DNA of 64,000 bases, taken from assembly GCA_034770075.1 (NCBI GenBank), contig CM068383.1:10381778-10445777 (forward strand), given 5' to 3'. The position numbers and the translations under genes were made by a program. Positions 44,924-56,100 of the stretch are shown piece after piece. Source of the stretch: Aralia elata (Eukaryota; Streptophyta; Magnoliopsida; Apiales; Araliaceae). Position 1 is the stretch's first letter, and each line of letters starts with the position of its first letter. Below the pieces are notes generated by a model. The model saw only the letters and a list, made by a program, of their open reading frames with translations, had not been told where the DNA came from and made no database searches.

Positions 44924-45528
44924 AAGTTCGGCTTCGGTTTTTGGTGATGGAGTAGAGAAAGGGTTGTCTGGAAAAGCAGAACTGGTAATAGGGCCTTGAG
45001 AAGTGGAACTAGTGCCGGCGACGACGGTGACAACGGTGGTGGTGACCGTTGTGGCTTCTGTTATCACAGCTATGGTAGGAACTGGAAGCTCATTAGCGGC
45101 AGCTGCGGAGGCAGAGGTTTTGGACGGATTGAATGAGCTTGAAGCATCTGTAGTCGCCATTGAGTGGTGGAAAAAAGAGTTATCGGAGTTGATTTACTGG
45201 TAAGGGTTGAAAATCACGATGAGAAGATAGAAATTGCAGAGAGAAGATTCAAGGGTTTGAGAAATCTGGTATGAAAAGTGGCGGTCGATTTTTGGGGGCT
45301 AAGTAATTTTATTAAAGGAAACCCTTTGAATTTGGCACGATTCCCATAGACGGCGCCACTTCATTAAATATGGTGGGCCCTTTGAGGGCACGTGGGGCAA
45401 TAATAGTGGGTTAGGTTCCGAAATGGTTTAAGGCGGTTACATCTCTAAGGGATTGTTTGGGTCATTGGCTGAATTAATTAAATTCATTTTTTGTACTCTT
45501 TTATTATATACCTTCTTTTTTATAATGA

Positions 45529-45978
45529 AAGAGTAGGGGGCAATGTTAGGGCCTGGGTTCGGGAGGCCCGACCTCACGTGGAGGATACGACCCTGCGTAG
45601 AGGTCTTGGTTGGTTGGAGCGATCCAGTTAAGGAATGTAACTTACTAACTGGATTGACCTGTAATTCAACTGAGTAGGTGGGTATGATTTGATTGATGGT
45701 GACATAACTTTATACTGTCAAGTGGGGTCCAGGTGTGATGAGTGGACAATGAGGTATATATACAAGGCTTCCCTCCTAATTTCAAAGGTAATGCAAACTC
45801 TAACACTAAATTTACAAGCCTCCATTGTTATAAACCTTGAGATAGTCTGTACTGATTCTCACGCCTGAGCTATCCTCCGGCGGCAAAACCGCCCGGAACT
45901 CTGAGTGTGGTCTCGTTATTGTGCAGGATAGACGCGTTTTTGGTGATTGAAGCGCGTGATCAAATCTTGGCGTTAACA
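45529..45978 (+). repeat. Polypurine tract and 3' LTR of the Tat element
   Basis: The purine run AAGAGTAGGGGGCAA (45529-45543) leads directly into the LTR at 45544. The 435-bp LTR ends at 45978 and is followed by ATAAG, the right target copy. It carries GTGCAGGATAG where the 5' LTR has GTGATAG. Confidence 0.92.
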
Positions 45979-47221
45979 ATAAGGAAAAGATGACAAGAAA
46001 CAAGTCCTTAGAATTTGCCTCAAAGGAAGGCTTTATCCCTTGTTGGGGGAGCACATGATGGGTTTGTGATGGAGCTATAAATTATTGGCAATCACATGAC
46101 TCATAATATTAACAAAGGATGTATTAATTATTATTCACAACAAAGGATTATGCATCATTAATTAAAATCTTTAGCTAAAAAAAGCCTTAGCAAAGTGGAA
46201 ATCGGTGGGTGCATACCTTATCGATTTAGCTACAGTCGGCATCTAACAGGAACTATAGGGTTTAGCGACTATCATGACTTTTAATCTAATTTTATGGACT
46301 TTTTAATTTATTTTTATGACGGTTTATATTGTCATAAGAAAAATGATAATGATATTGTCAAATCAATAAATGTCACTTTAAATATCAATATAATAATTAT
46401 AAAAGCGTCGTTAAAAATATATTCGCTATAATAATTATAGAAGTTTCGTTAAATTAAGCAGTATAATTTTTGCTCTAGCCATGTCAGCGGCCATTTTTAT
46501 ACCCATAATTAACTTATCAATGACATGTTAAATAGTTTAATTTACATAATATATGTTTGTATTATATTCAAAGAAATTATCAACAATTTTGTAATTGTTT
46601 TATCAACACTTAAAATTTTAAACGATACGTATTACTCTGACAACATCATTTTCTCTCTAGTAATATCAACTCCCAAAAACAAATGAGTGGGAATTGAAGT
46701 AGTATATATTTTCACAAACTATCATGACTGTAGTTACTATTCTTAACAAATTTTTATCAGATAGAAGGAGAGGGTCAGCGAGGCAGCTCAACTTCTTACA
46801 AGTGATTAGATCATAATAACGTGATCATCATAATAAACCTCGCAGTTTCCGCCGGTGTTATGTAAGCAAGGTTTGAATAATATTGGTAGAAAATTGTTGA
46901 AAAATATGTCTTTTATTTTATATGTAATCATGATATTATTTTTATTTATTTTTTGAACGCGCATTCATACCTTTTGGTTTTTTTTTTTTTGTTGAACGCG
47001 CATCATCATGAATTTAATATATTTATCCATGTCTTGCAAAGCTTTAGATCTAATCTAACTCTATACTCCTCTCTTAAAGTCAACTCCCCAAACGGTCTCC
47101 TAAATTTGTAAATTCCTTGAAATTTATTCGTGCGTATTTAATTTCCCAATTGGAAACTTTACATTTTTTTATTTCTTTTTTTGTATCATTTTATGGGGCT
47201 GCAAACTATTCTTTTTTTTAT

Positions 47222-47826
47222 TACTCCATCCGTTTCTTTTTATTTATCTTTCTATAGAGTGAAAATTGTTCTTTTTTTATTTATCCTTTGTAGATTTTAA
47301 AGAAACATCAATAACTTAGTTTATCATATTATACCTACTTTAAATATTAGTTTATTTTCTTTCATCTTTTTGAATAAATTTTAAAGAATAATATTGAGAT
47401 TTTATATTCATTTTAATTAATCAGACAAAGTATTAATTGAATTTCTTAATTTTTGTATTTTTTTTGAAACATAAATTAAAAAGGAACAGAGCAGTAATAA
47501 TTATATAGGTTTTTTAGTCAATAGAGCATAGACTTCGGAAAAATAAAGAAGAAAGTTTACAATTGGGATTAATAACGTAAACTACCAAGAAAAGTTCAAA
47601 TATACTCCAATTGCTTTTTCTTTTTCTTTTCTTTTTTTTCTTTTGTGTAATAGGTTCTGACTAATTCATGTCATAACAAATTATTTTTCAGATGGTGTAT
47701 TTATGGGAAAATTCCATAATGCTCAAAGAAAAATTCCTTATCTATGTTGTCTAGCTAACTATTATTCTCGTTCATAATCCTTTAAAAAAAAGGTCCAAAA
47801 AAAAAACAGAAACATTGGAGGGAGTA
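47222..47826. mobile_element. Possible Stowaway-related MITE
   Basis: The left end CTCCATCCGTTTCTTTTT and the reverse complement of the right end (CTCCCTCCAATGTTTCTG) resemble one another and are flanked by TA. At 600 bp it is long for a MITE, and the interior shows no further inverted structure, so the two ends may belong to different elements. Confidence 0.3.
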
Positions 47827-48239
47827 CAATTTCTATAGAATGGATTTCAAATACCTACGATAGTACCTCTGTAACCATTAAATAATTTTAAGAGTTTAGT
47901 CGGTAAAACTGGTGAACCACGTGAGCTGGTTAGATGCCAAAGGTGTACTATCTCTATTGGGCAGTCTTTCCCATAAGGCCCCACCACTCTAAAATCCAAA
48001 AATTAAAAACCAAATGTTTTATAAATCCAGCTTGACAAATTGTAGATATATCAATTTTAAATCCTAATTATGCACGTCATTATAAGTTGCCCCTGTTTAG
48101 TCAAAGAATTAATTTACAGGAATGCCTCAAATTAAGATCAGCATGATTAATAAAAATTTTGAAAAACTCAAATCAAAACCTTTTTAATTGTTTCCTTCTT
48201 CCTTCCATGTAGACAGCTTGCAAAGCATCTTCCCGAGTT

Positions 48240-48320
48240 TTGACTTTCTTAATTTTTTGACTTTCTTTTTTTCTTTATTTAGATTTCCACCCATATATAC
48301 CTCCTTCTATATATATACAT
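48240..48320 (+). promoter_or_regulatory. Promoter elements of the U-box gene: paired W-boxes and TATA
   Basis: Two TTGACT W-box cores lie at 48240-48245 and 48257-48262, 17 bp apart, followed by TATATATAC-type TATA candidates at about 48291-48318, roughly 85-110 bp before the start codon. W-boxes bind WRKY factors. Whether they act here is inferred. Confidence 0.45.
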
Positions 48321-48400
48321 ATAATCTATACAGTATTTTTCATTAACATAAGCTTCATTATGTCTATCTAGCCCCTCTCATTAATTCCCAAGATCCAAAA

Positions 48401-49624
48401 ATGGACTTTCCTGAAGATTTCAGATGCCCCATATCCATGGAGCTTATGAAAGACCCTGTCACCATCTCAACAGGCGTTACATACGAACGTAAAAGCATCG
48501 AAAAATGGTTTTTTTCTTATAGGAAGAAGACTTGCCCGGCTACAATGCAAAATATGGATAATTTTGTTATTACTCCAAATCACACCCTCAAGAGGCTCAT
48601 ACTTGCATGGCAAGAAAGCCAAGCTACATCATCTTCATCACCTTCATCACCACCGCCCTCAATCAAGCATGATGAATTCGTTTTGCTAATCGACACCATT
48701 GATTCAAGTCCATTCAAGGTAAGTTCACTGAAAAAACTCCGGTCCATTATCGAAATGAGTGATGAGATAAAGCTTGATTTTAAAAGATTTGGAGGTTATG
48801 AAGTTCTTGTGAAAATAATTGTCCAAATTTTAGTTGAAAGTTCTGATTTCGCGAGTTTTAGAGCTTGTGAGGAGGCATTAGGTGTTTTATATCAACTCCC
48901 ACTATCAGAAGAAGATGATAAAACTATCTCATTGTTATCGAAGCCCGAATGCATGAAATCCATGGCTATTATGCTTCAAAGAGGAAGTGCTGAGTCTAGG
49001 TTTTACACAATTTCAATTTTCCAAAAATTGGCAAAAGATGGATATGATTGGAGCTTTGTTATTCAAGATCAAGGAATCGATTTGTTTAATGCCTTGTTTT
49101 GGCTTGTATCGGATGAAATGTGCCGTAAGGCAAGTTCATGTGCCTTACAAGTTTTAATAGAGATATTGACTTCATTGAAAAAAAGTAGGTTAAAAGCCAT
49201 TGAAGCTGGCGCAATTTGTACCCTAATTGAGCTTCTTCCGGATTCAAACCGATCAAAATGCGAGAAAATATTGCACTTGATCAAATTATTATGTGAATGT
49301 GCCGATGGAAGACTTGCATTTATCGAGCATGGGGTAGGAATCGGTGCTATATCGAAAAAAATGTTACATGTATCCAATGATGCTACGAAAATTGTAGTGA
49401 AAATTTTGTGGTTGATTTGTAGTAGTAATCCGGCAGATAGGGTTTTGGAGGAAATGTTGTTTTCCGGAGCAGTGAAGAAGCTTGTGGCCTTCTTGCATAT
49501 GGATGGCCGTTCGTCGACGAAAGATAAGGTTGTGAAGATTTTCAAGTTGCATGGAAATTTATGGAAGCGGTACCCTTGTTTTCCTATTGATTGGAAGGAT
49601 TATTTAGGGTTATATACTGAGTGA
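48401..49624 (+). CDS. Plant U-box E3 ubiquitin-protein ligase with ARM-like repeats (PUB family)
   Basis: A single open frame of 407 codons starts at the first ATG after the TATA region. Residues 5-78 form the U-box: FRCPISMELMKDPVTISTGV, TYERKSIEKWF, TCPATMQ and NHTLKRLILAWQ. The U-box recruits an E2 enzyme for ubiquitin transfer. A short Ser/Pro linker (residues 79-92) leads to a helical armadillo-like region (about 95-400), for example KLRSIIEMSDEIKLDFKRFG, GAICTLIELL and AVKKLVAFL, which binds substrates. Lack of introns and a length near 410-440 residues fit the PUB20-29 group (including the PAMP-induced PUB22/23/24 and CMPG1 types), cytosolic regulators of immune and stress signalling in other plants. 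The exact orthologue cannot be chosen by eye. No frameshift or odd residue was seen. Confidence 0.93.
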   Translation: MDFPEDFRCPISMELMKDPVTISTGVTYERKSIEKWFFSYRKKTCPATMQNMDNFVITPNHTLKRLILAWQESQATSSSSPSSPPPSIKHDEFVLLIDTIDSSPFKVSSLKKLRSIIEMSDEIKLDFKRFGGYEVLVKIIVQILVESSDFASFRACEEALGVLYQLPLSEEDDKTISLLSKPECMKSMAIMLQRGSAESRFYTISIFQKLAKDGYDWSFVIQDQGIDLFNALFWLVSDEMCRKASSCALQVLIEILTSLKKSRLKAIEAGAICTLIELLPDSNRSKCEKILHLIKLLCECADGRLAFIEHGVGIGAISKKMLHVSNDATKIVVKILWLICSSNPADRVLEEMLFSGAVKKLVAFLHMDGRSSTKDKVVKIFKLHGNLWKRYPCFPIDWKDYLGLYTE

Positions 49625-50710
49625 TCATTTATGGCAAAAGTATATGAAAAGAAAAATGTGTAAGATATAATTGTATACTAGCAAGTTCATAGTTTTGTTT
49701 GATACTTTGATTCTCTTTTATCATCGTTAATATGGTTGTTTTTTGTTGTTTGGTTTTGTAATTATGACTTACAATTTAGAGAGCTTTTTGTAAGAAGTAA
49801 TGTAATGAGATTGTGTCTGTTTGTGTGTGTGTTTGGTGCATTCATTTTCTTGTGATAGATCATGTGATGCTAACTGTTTTTACGTGTTAAAGTCAACCAA
49901 TCTATACCATCAATAGAAGATGGGAGAAAAGTGTATTGTATCATGGAAACTCAAACAAATATATGGAAGTGATTTAGGAAAGACTTTGGCATATCTCTAA
50001 AGCATAATGATTTTTATTGAATTTTTTTGTTGATGTATCATTTTCATTCTTAAATTTGATACAATTTTGACTGTTTGCTTTTTTTATATAAAAAAAATAG
50101 TTTTGTTGCCACAGTATACATATACATCAATCAAGAGATTAGGCGTCGACCTCATTTCATTGCCTAACTAAGTTCCAAATGACGAGTGACGATTGACTGA
50201 ACGTACTTTGACAGTTCGCGGTGAATGTTAAAAATTGATGTAGTGTACATTGGGGCAAAGAAAAAAGACCCAAAAAAAAAGTTGATGTAGTGTACATTGG
50301 AGTATTAAAAAAGAGAATATAAAAGAGAAAGAAAGAAAGAGAATTAATCTCATTTAGTTGAAGTATGGTCTCTGTTTACACTATCTGTTTGACACCAAAA
50401 TTGTAGACCGTGAGTTATGGCCGGTGATTAATGCATGAGAAAATAGAGAAGGCAAAACAGAAGTTGGCAGTTGGTACTTGCCAGCTGCTAAGTTTGAATT
50501 GAAAGAGGGGATCTCTTTAGTCTTTACTTCCCCTATTCTTGGAAATTGCCCTCTCTTCTCTCTCTTCTGTCTCATGCCATTGGTTCTCATCATCTCATGT
50601 GATCTTATTACTATTAATTCTTATGCTCTACAATTCTGTTAAAGGTAGGTCATTTCACGTCAATATTAAAAGATTCATGATTTTTAACTCGCAGCTAATT
50701 TATCTTAATA
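49625..50710. other. 3' flank of the U-box gene and spacer
   Basis: The first 200-250 bp are T-rich and probably hold the 3' UTR. A 19-bp phrase, TTGATGTAGTGTACATTGG, is repeated exactly at 50235-50253 and 50282-50300. Bases 50110-50240 and 50390-50600 show no recognisable gene. Confidence 0.5.
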
Positions 50711-50992
50711 CTCTCCCGTCCCTTAATATAAATTGTTTTAGAATTGTGTATAAGTATTAAGGAAATAATTGTATAGCATTAAATATAATATCAATTACCT
50801 ATATTGTCCTTGTATTAGAAAAAAAGAGTGTTATTTATTGGACAAAAAATAGTGAGAAAATCAAAGTTATATTTAATACTTAGGATAATATTGGAAACTA
50901 AGTAATTAATACTTACTTAAAATTTTCAAACGTCATATATTAAGAGACAAAAATACTTCTCTAAAACGACTTATATTAAGGGACGAAAGGAG
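50711..50992. mobile_element. Stowaway-type (Tc1/mariner) MITE
   Basis: Terminal inverted repeats are CTCTCCCGTCCCTTAATATAA on the left and its near complement TTATATTAAGGGACGAAAGGAG on the right, flanked by TA at 50709-50710 and 50993-50994. It is 282 bp, AT-rich, with no ORF. Confidence 0.85.
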
Positions 50993-51599
50993 TAATCGTT
51001 AAGTTTTTTGTAAGTCTTTACCAGTTGAGTTAGTCCTATAGTTAAATGTAATTTTAAATTATTATTCAGCTTGTCAAAAATTATTAGTTTTAATTGATGA
51101 GGTAATCTTCAAGTATTAAAAAAAAATATGAACCAAATGAAATTTAATTATTTGCAAAAGTAAACTCTTTGGAAAATGACATTTGGATTTAATATTTCTT
51201 AGCAAAAAGATGCATATGCTTAGCTCCCTTTATTATTTTCTACTTCCAACCAATATATATATTCTTTATAAAAGTTAACATGTACTTGTAAATAGTCAAA
51301 ACAAATAAAGGAAAAGACAACCAATAGCTATCAGAATGGTTGGCTGATTGTGATAGTGTGTTCAAAAGTTAAGTGGGTCAACAGTCAACAACAATTGTTT
51401 GCAATGTGAAGGCAACTAATATACCCAGGGAGAGACTAGCAAAATCTTAGCTTAACCACCAAAACAACCCAACATGGTAACTCAATGTCACAGATTTTAT
51501 GGCCAGCCTATTCATTTGACATGCCAGTTTTCTAACTTTTTTAGTCAATGCCGCTTAGATACACTACCATGATTTTCATCCACTTTATTTACTTTTTAT

Positions 51600-51795
51600 C
51601 TTATCTATATTATAAAGTCTCCGACTTTTAGTGTAACTGAGTCACACATCTGCCTAAGATAATCTGCTTCATGTGGTTGACCTCTTTTTTATAATAAAAA
51701 AATTTACTCTTTTTACCCCTACAATTTTAAATATATATCACTATTTCATCCTTTTTAATTTATTTTTTTAAGTTCTTATTTTACCCCCTCACAGC
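51600..51795. repeat. Dispersed repeat shared with 62215-62405 (possibly Helitron-derived)
   Basis: Both copies share, in order, GTGTAA(C/T)TG(A/G)GTCACA, TTTTACTCTTT or similar, CCT(A/T)CAA, TTTTAAT and TATTTTACCCCC over about 190 bp in the same orientation. The left copy begins TCTATATTATAAAGTCTCCG, which recalls 5' ends of plant Helitrons. No CTRR hairpin terminus could be confirmed. Confidence 0.4.
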
Positions 51796-52264
51796 CACAA
51801 GTAAAACTAAAGTATGATCATCCAATTGCTTTGTGGTTTGACTTATATGCAGTGCTTTTATATGTATATATATATATTGTGCAACCTACATCTACTACTC
51901 TTACTATGTTCATAGAAAAATTAGTGTTTCACAAATTATGCATGCACACAGAACTAGAAGGCCATAGTAAACTATGTGCGGGTGACTGCAACGAAATCAT
52001 TAACTTTACTGAATATTGATTTATGCCTTAAAGTAGCTCATTGTTCATTATCGCTTGAACTAAAACTTGAGCTAAATTTCAACTTTGAAATGGTCTCACA
52101 TCAACAAGGTTTTTCTTAACTTGTTAGGCGTAACAAGAAATTTTTCTACTTTGCGTCAACAGTATATTATCTCGATAAAACAGATGAAATTTATTATTAT
52201 CAAAATGTTACGAATTGTTTTAAAGACCCAACATGCGTTCTTTGTGTATTGAACTCTGTGTATT

Positions 52265-52342
52265 GAACTCTTTCAATAACCGATATAAATATCGGACGTT
52301 TTGTGCATAGGACTCTTTCATTAACCGATATAAATATCAGAC
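52265..52342. repeat. Two-copy 45-bp spaced repeat with a perfect palindrome
   Basis: Copies GAACTCTTTCAATAACCG... (52265) and GGACTCTTTCATTAACCG... (52310) are 45 bp apart. The first contains CCGATATAAATATCGG (52280-52295), a perfect 7+7 inverted repeat around AA; the second copy has one change in it. Confidence 0.8.
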
Positions 52343-53174
52343 AAAGTCCGTCATATTTTTTCAAAGAAAAATAAGAAAATGAGTACAAGTGTTCTAAGTC
52401 ATTATTTTAATTCTTGTAAAAGAACACGACCAAAGTATTTCAAAACGGTTATCTTGACGTATGTTTGCCTCCGGCCTAGATTAACTCAAGTTTGATGCTA
52501 TTGCTCTGCTTAAATATAAAATATAAAACTTCATACACCCTAAAATTCATATCACGAAACACAAATTTTTTAAAGAGTGCAACTAAGGATTTATCATGTT
52601 TTTTTTAAAGAGAATCGGTTGCCGGAAACATGGTAACAATGAATCTGGATATCATTGAGGCAACTATGCTTTCAAACAAGACCTCAATTTCCCAAGCACC
52701 AAATAATAAAATGGGTCTCTGCTTTAATCTTTTATAAAACAAAAGAAATATCTACAGAAAAGAAACTATGAAATTGCTCAAAATGCGATAATGCTGTCGA
52801 ACTTCAGACCTTTTCCTCGCTCAAAATTTGCTCATGACATCTACTGAAACTGCACTTTAACTGAAAGTTTAAAATGAGCCAGGCTGAAATGCAAGTTTAG
52901 AGCGAACAGAGACGCAATGGGAAGAAATTATCTATAGGCAGTGCATACCTTTATTACTTTATATAATTGATCATTTTGAGATTTTGCATTTATTTTACAA
53001 ATGGTCATTCACCTTGATACTTGTTCAGCATCATTGGAGAACATGATTATCTAGCTAATATAGACCAAATCTTCTTAAATGGTCTTATAACAGTTGGTCA
53101 ATATCCAGAATTTCCTGCTTGTAGACTTCTTGAAGAACCATGCTTTGAATTTGTGAACCCTTAAAAAGTGATAC

Positions 53175-56100
53175 CTAGAGCTTCGCAATGGCATGTACAG
53201 GCAAATTAGATCTCGCAGGGAGTTTTAAATCTTCCCAATCTTCATCAGCTATCTTGGAGAAATAATGTTCAACCATATTATCGCTGACAAGCTCGAGTTT
53301 AGATGGCTCCCACTATAAGTAAAATAAGGAAACCAAAAAAAAAAAAACATGAGTGAAATTTTAATATACAAGAACTTAAAATTAGGGATTTCAATATATG
53401 AAACAATCTAAATTCAAGACTAACAGAATTTCTGTGCACCTTTGGGTTTTTATCCTTGTCCAACAGTAAAGCCCTGCAACCCTGCATTCGAATGTGGGTT
53501 ATAAACTTATAACCATAAAGGACAGATTATAAATGATAGTTGAGTAAATGTGCACCTCAAAGAAATCCTTGCTGACTTCTCCTTTCATGACATTGCAAAC
53601 CATTCTGTACTCACGTATAAGGCATTGACCAACACCTTGGAGCCTTCCTTCTCTGATCTGGATAGCAAAAGCAGAGTTTTTAAGAGTTCTGAGAAAAATC
53701 AAACAAACTTCTCCAAAATTCATTAATTCTGTTTTATCAACTGAATGAAATGACCATAAGGTTCACTAGATGCAGTAAAACTATCTATGTTTCCAATTTT
53801 TATACTTTCAACAAATATAGTACATTCTACAAATATAGTACATTCTGTTAAAGTGCATAATGGGCCAATACCGATCTAAGAGATATTTTAAGACTTGTTG
53901 GGGATGCTTTCTTCAACGATTGAATAGTTGAGGAGATCCAACCATCCTTGCTTTCTGCAGCCTCACTCTCCTACACGAGAAAACAAGATTCTGGTCATGC
54001 CAATTATGTTAGTTTCATCCACTGCCAGGCACGAGCATTATAAGTAGAAGGAAACAGTTCACAGTTCAAGAAATGAGAACAACATTGAAATGAAAATTTC
54101 ATCTGAAAAGGAAATGGACATCAGATGATCTCATCCAATGGAACTGATCTAGATCATCGACTTACAAGCGCAGATATTATGTCCTCAATCGTTCTTCGAG
54201 AAAAACACCTATCAATGATATCCAACCTGAAGTGTGCAGCAGTTAGAAAATGAGAATTATTATCACTTGATGCAAGACCATACTAACAAGTTGGCGCTTG
54301 GATCCAATTGAATGACAGCAAAAAAAGCCTATTTGCATATGTTATAGGTAAACATTAGTATTCAGTTGAAATAGCAAAAAACGGGGCTTATGCAATATGC
54401 GTAGGAAAGCAAAAGCAACTATGCCATCACAACACAAACCCACCTATGTTCATATACAAATTAACAAAATACCCTAACCAGGACTATGTCACGTTTAAAC
54501 TTTGAGTATGGAATGGATGTATGTCTAACTCTAGGTATGGACGGTGAGGTGTTGGCTCTTTTGCTAAGAGGGAACAATATGGATCAAACTGAAATAAGAC
54601 CAGAACAATTACTATAAACTTCTTCGACGTCTTTATTGATGAAGACAATGATACATAGAACTAAATTATGAAATCCACAGATATGAGAAAATTTGAAGAC
54701 TTGTTCACCAAGGATTAAATACCTCAATTCAAAAAGCCATTAAATTGATAGAAAATGAGATGGGACTTGAGAGTTAACTAGACGTCTATGTAATTCATGA
54801 ATGACGTGTTCAGAAAAAACCACACACCCCTTATTACTGATTTACTTATCTAGTATTAACTAAAGAGATTTATGGGATCTTCCTTTTGCACTTGCAAAGA
54901 AAACAGGATGATGAGGATAATACATTTTTCAAGAAAAACTGATTGTACATAATGTACCCTTTTTAATTAGGAGAATATCCATGATCAGTTCCAGAAGTGT
55001 GTTCTTCCTATTCTAAGCTTCTGACTACCCAAAGAGCATTTAACAGCACAACTGAAGCAGCGATTGCGGCCAAATACAGTTACCAAGCATTCAAACACAA
55101 CTTTGACATCCCCAACCAATAAAAGAAAGAAAAATAACATACCGGTTATAAGAACTCTTCTCTTGCAAACTTGGAAGCTGAGAGAATTTATTTATAATGG
55201 AAGATATAACGGTTGGATCAGTTGAGTCTACATTGCGCAGTGCTTCTTCCAACAAAGGCAGTCTCTGTTTATTGTCATGTCAGTAAAACATTGAAGTTGC
55301 ATTAGTGCTTTTGAGATAAAACCTATACATCGTACTGTGAAAAATTTGTGACACGGGCATGTTGGCAGTTTATTGGCTAAGATTTATTTAATGAATTTCT
55401 TGATGAAATTCTGAACAGTAATAATACAAGATAAACCATCACTAACATTGGGCAACATTCTCAACCCCTCAATCTTGAGAAATAATAGCAATGACAGGAT
55501 TTGAGAAGTTCCAGAGTAATATATTTTTGGGAACAATATTAATAAATTCCCTATATCAAGATATGGAAAGGTTAAGGCTTTCATCAGTTTCATGTATGTC
55601 ATCAAACAACATAAATTCAAAATATTGAACTTTTAGTACAGACATTACATTCATTTTACTTAGCAGTATCAATGCTGAGAATTGGCCTACAATTGAATTT
55701 TAGATGGAGATATCTATTACCTGTTTCTCTAGCCTCGAGGTTACCTATTATTAACAACCTCTTTCCAATTTCTTTCTGTAAATGAATATGATATTCTGTA
55801 TTTACTAGTCATCTACAGAAAGATAAAGTGAACAAGTATAAAATTATTTATAGATAGTTTTGGTACTCAGCTAGAGAGAAAATTGTGAAAGTAAACCAGT
55901 TCACCTACTGCCTCATATTTCTGACTAAGAGTCCTACAAGTGGCTTGATTAACTATATTACACTTCCCAAGCTCTTTTTACAACAAAACCATGCAGATAT
56001 ATAACAAGAAGCGGCAATTCTTATATTATTATTGATTTTAACAACAAATAGTTATAATATTGCAAAAGTCAGGTATGAGTATACTTCTGATGGGACAAAT

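Larger units (their letters stand above)
38556..45160 (-). pseudogene. Spliced antisense gene of the Tat element (Transposase_28-like, coiled coil), split by a solo LTR
   Basis: This lies between pol and the 3' LTR on the opposite strand. Start ATG at 45160 (MATTDASSSF, a Ser/Thr/Ala/Val-rich head). The frame meets the nested LTR at 44918 and resumes at 40656 without loss of phase. The next block, 40650-39975, carries ALKYGLRFPLHPFILTFL and LAQLVPNSFIHLVYFIALC, resembling the Pfam domain named putative gypsy type transposon (PF04195). Two short introns fit GT/AG and phase: 39974-39889 and 39265-39200. Exon 2 (39888-39266) has a DP repeat and a Ser/Pro-rich linker; exon 3 (39199-38556) has heptad-like coiled coil (LSRKNKEIAAENTFLKGDI, LIQTHNALEKEHADL), then an acidic SSDDEEEAE tail and stop. 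Total is about 730 codons. Several TGA/TAG/TAA codons and one frameshift near 38935 show decay. Antisense extra ORFs are known in Tat elements; their function is unknown. Confidence 0.75.
31993..45978 (+). mobile_element. Full-length Tat-lineage Ty3/gypsy retrotransposon (nearly 14 kb with a nested solo LTR)
   Basis: Matching LTRs lie at 31993-32423 and 45544-45978, both starting TGTTAGGGCCTGGG and ending GGCGTTAACA, with flanking GTAAG and ATAAG (one mismatch) as target duplication. The order is LTR, primer-binding site, gag, protease, RT, degenerate RNase H, archaeal-type RNase H, integrase, antisense gene, polypurine tract, LTR. The second RNase H before integrase defines the Tat lineage. 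Removing the nested 4.26-kb LTR leaves about 9.7 kb. Gag-pol carries several stops and frameshifts, so the copy cannot move on its own. Confidence 0.92.
45979..48400. other. Gene-free spacer upstream of the U-box gene
   Basis: No coding similarity was found. The 12-bp phrase TTGAACGCGCAT is repeated near 46955 and 46993. A possible large MITE lies at 47222-47826. Poly-A and poly-T runs are frequent. The promoter of the U-box gene lies in the last few hundred bases. Confidence 0.5.
50993..53174. other. Gene-free spacer and 3' flank of the CHY1-type gene
   Basis: No coding gene was seen to about 52600; the final 500 bp probably include the 3' UTR of the minus-strand hydrolase gene. It contains the repeat at 51600-51795 and the small tandem repeat at 52265-52342. 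Confidence 0.5.

Noticed and set aside
45979..46080. Possible host exon split by the Tat element
   Set aside because: Joining the two flanks over the target duplication gave early stops in all frames.
49069..49545. 158-codon minus-strand frame within the U-box gene
   Set aside because: It is antisense to a well-conserved coding region and has no recognisable protein features.
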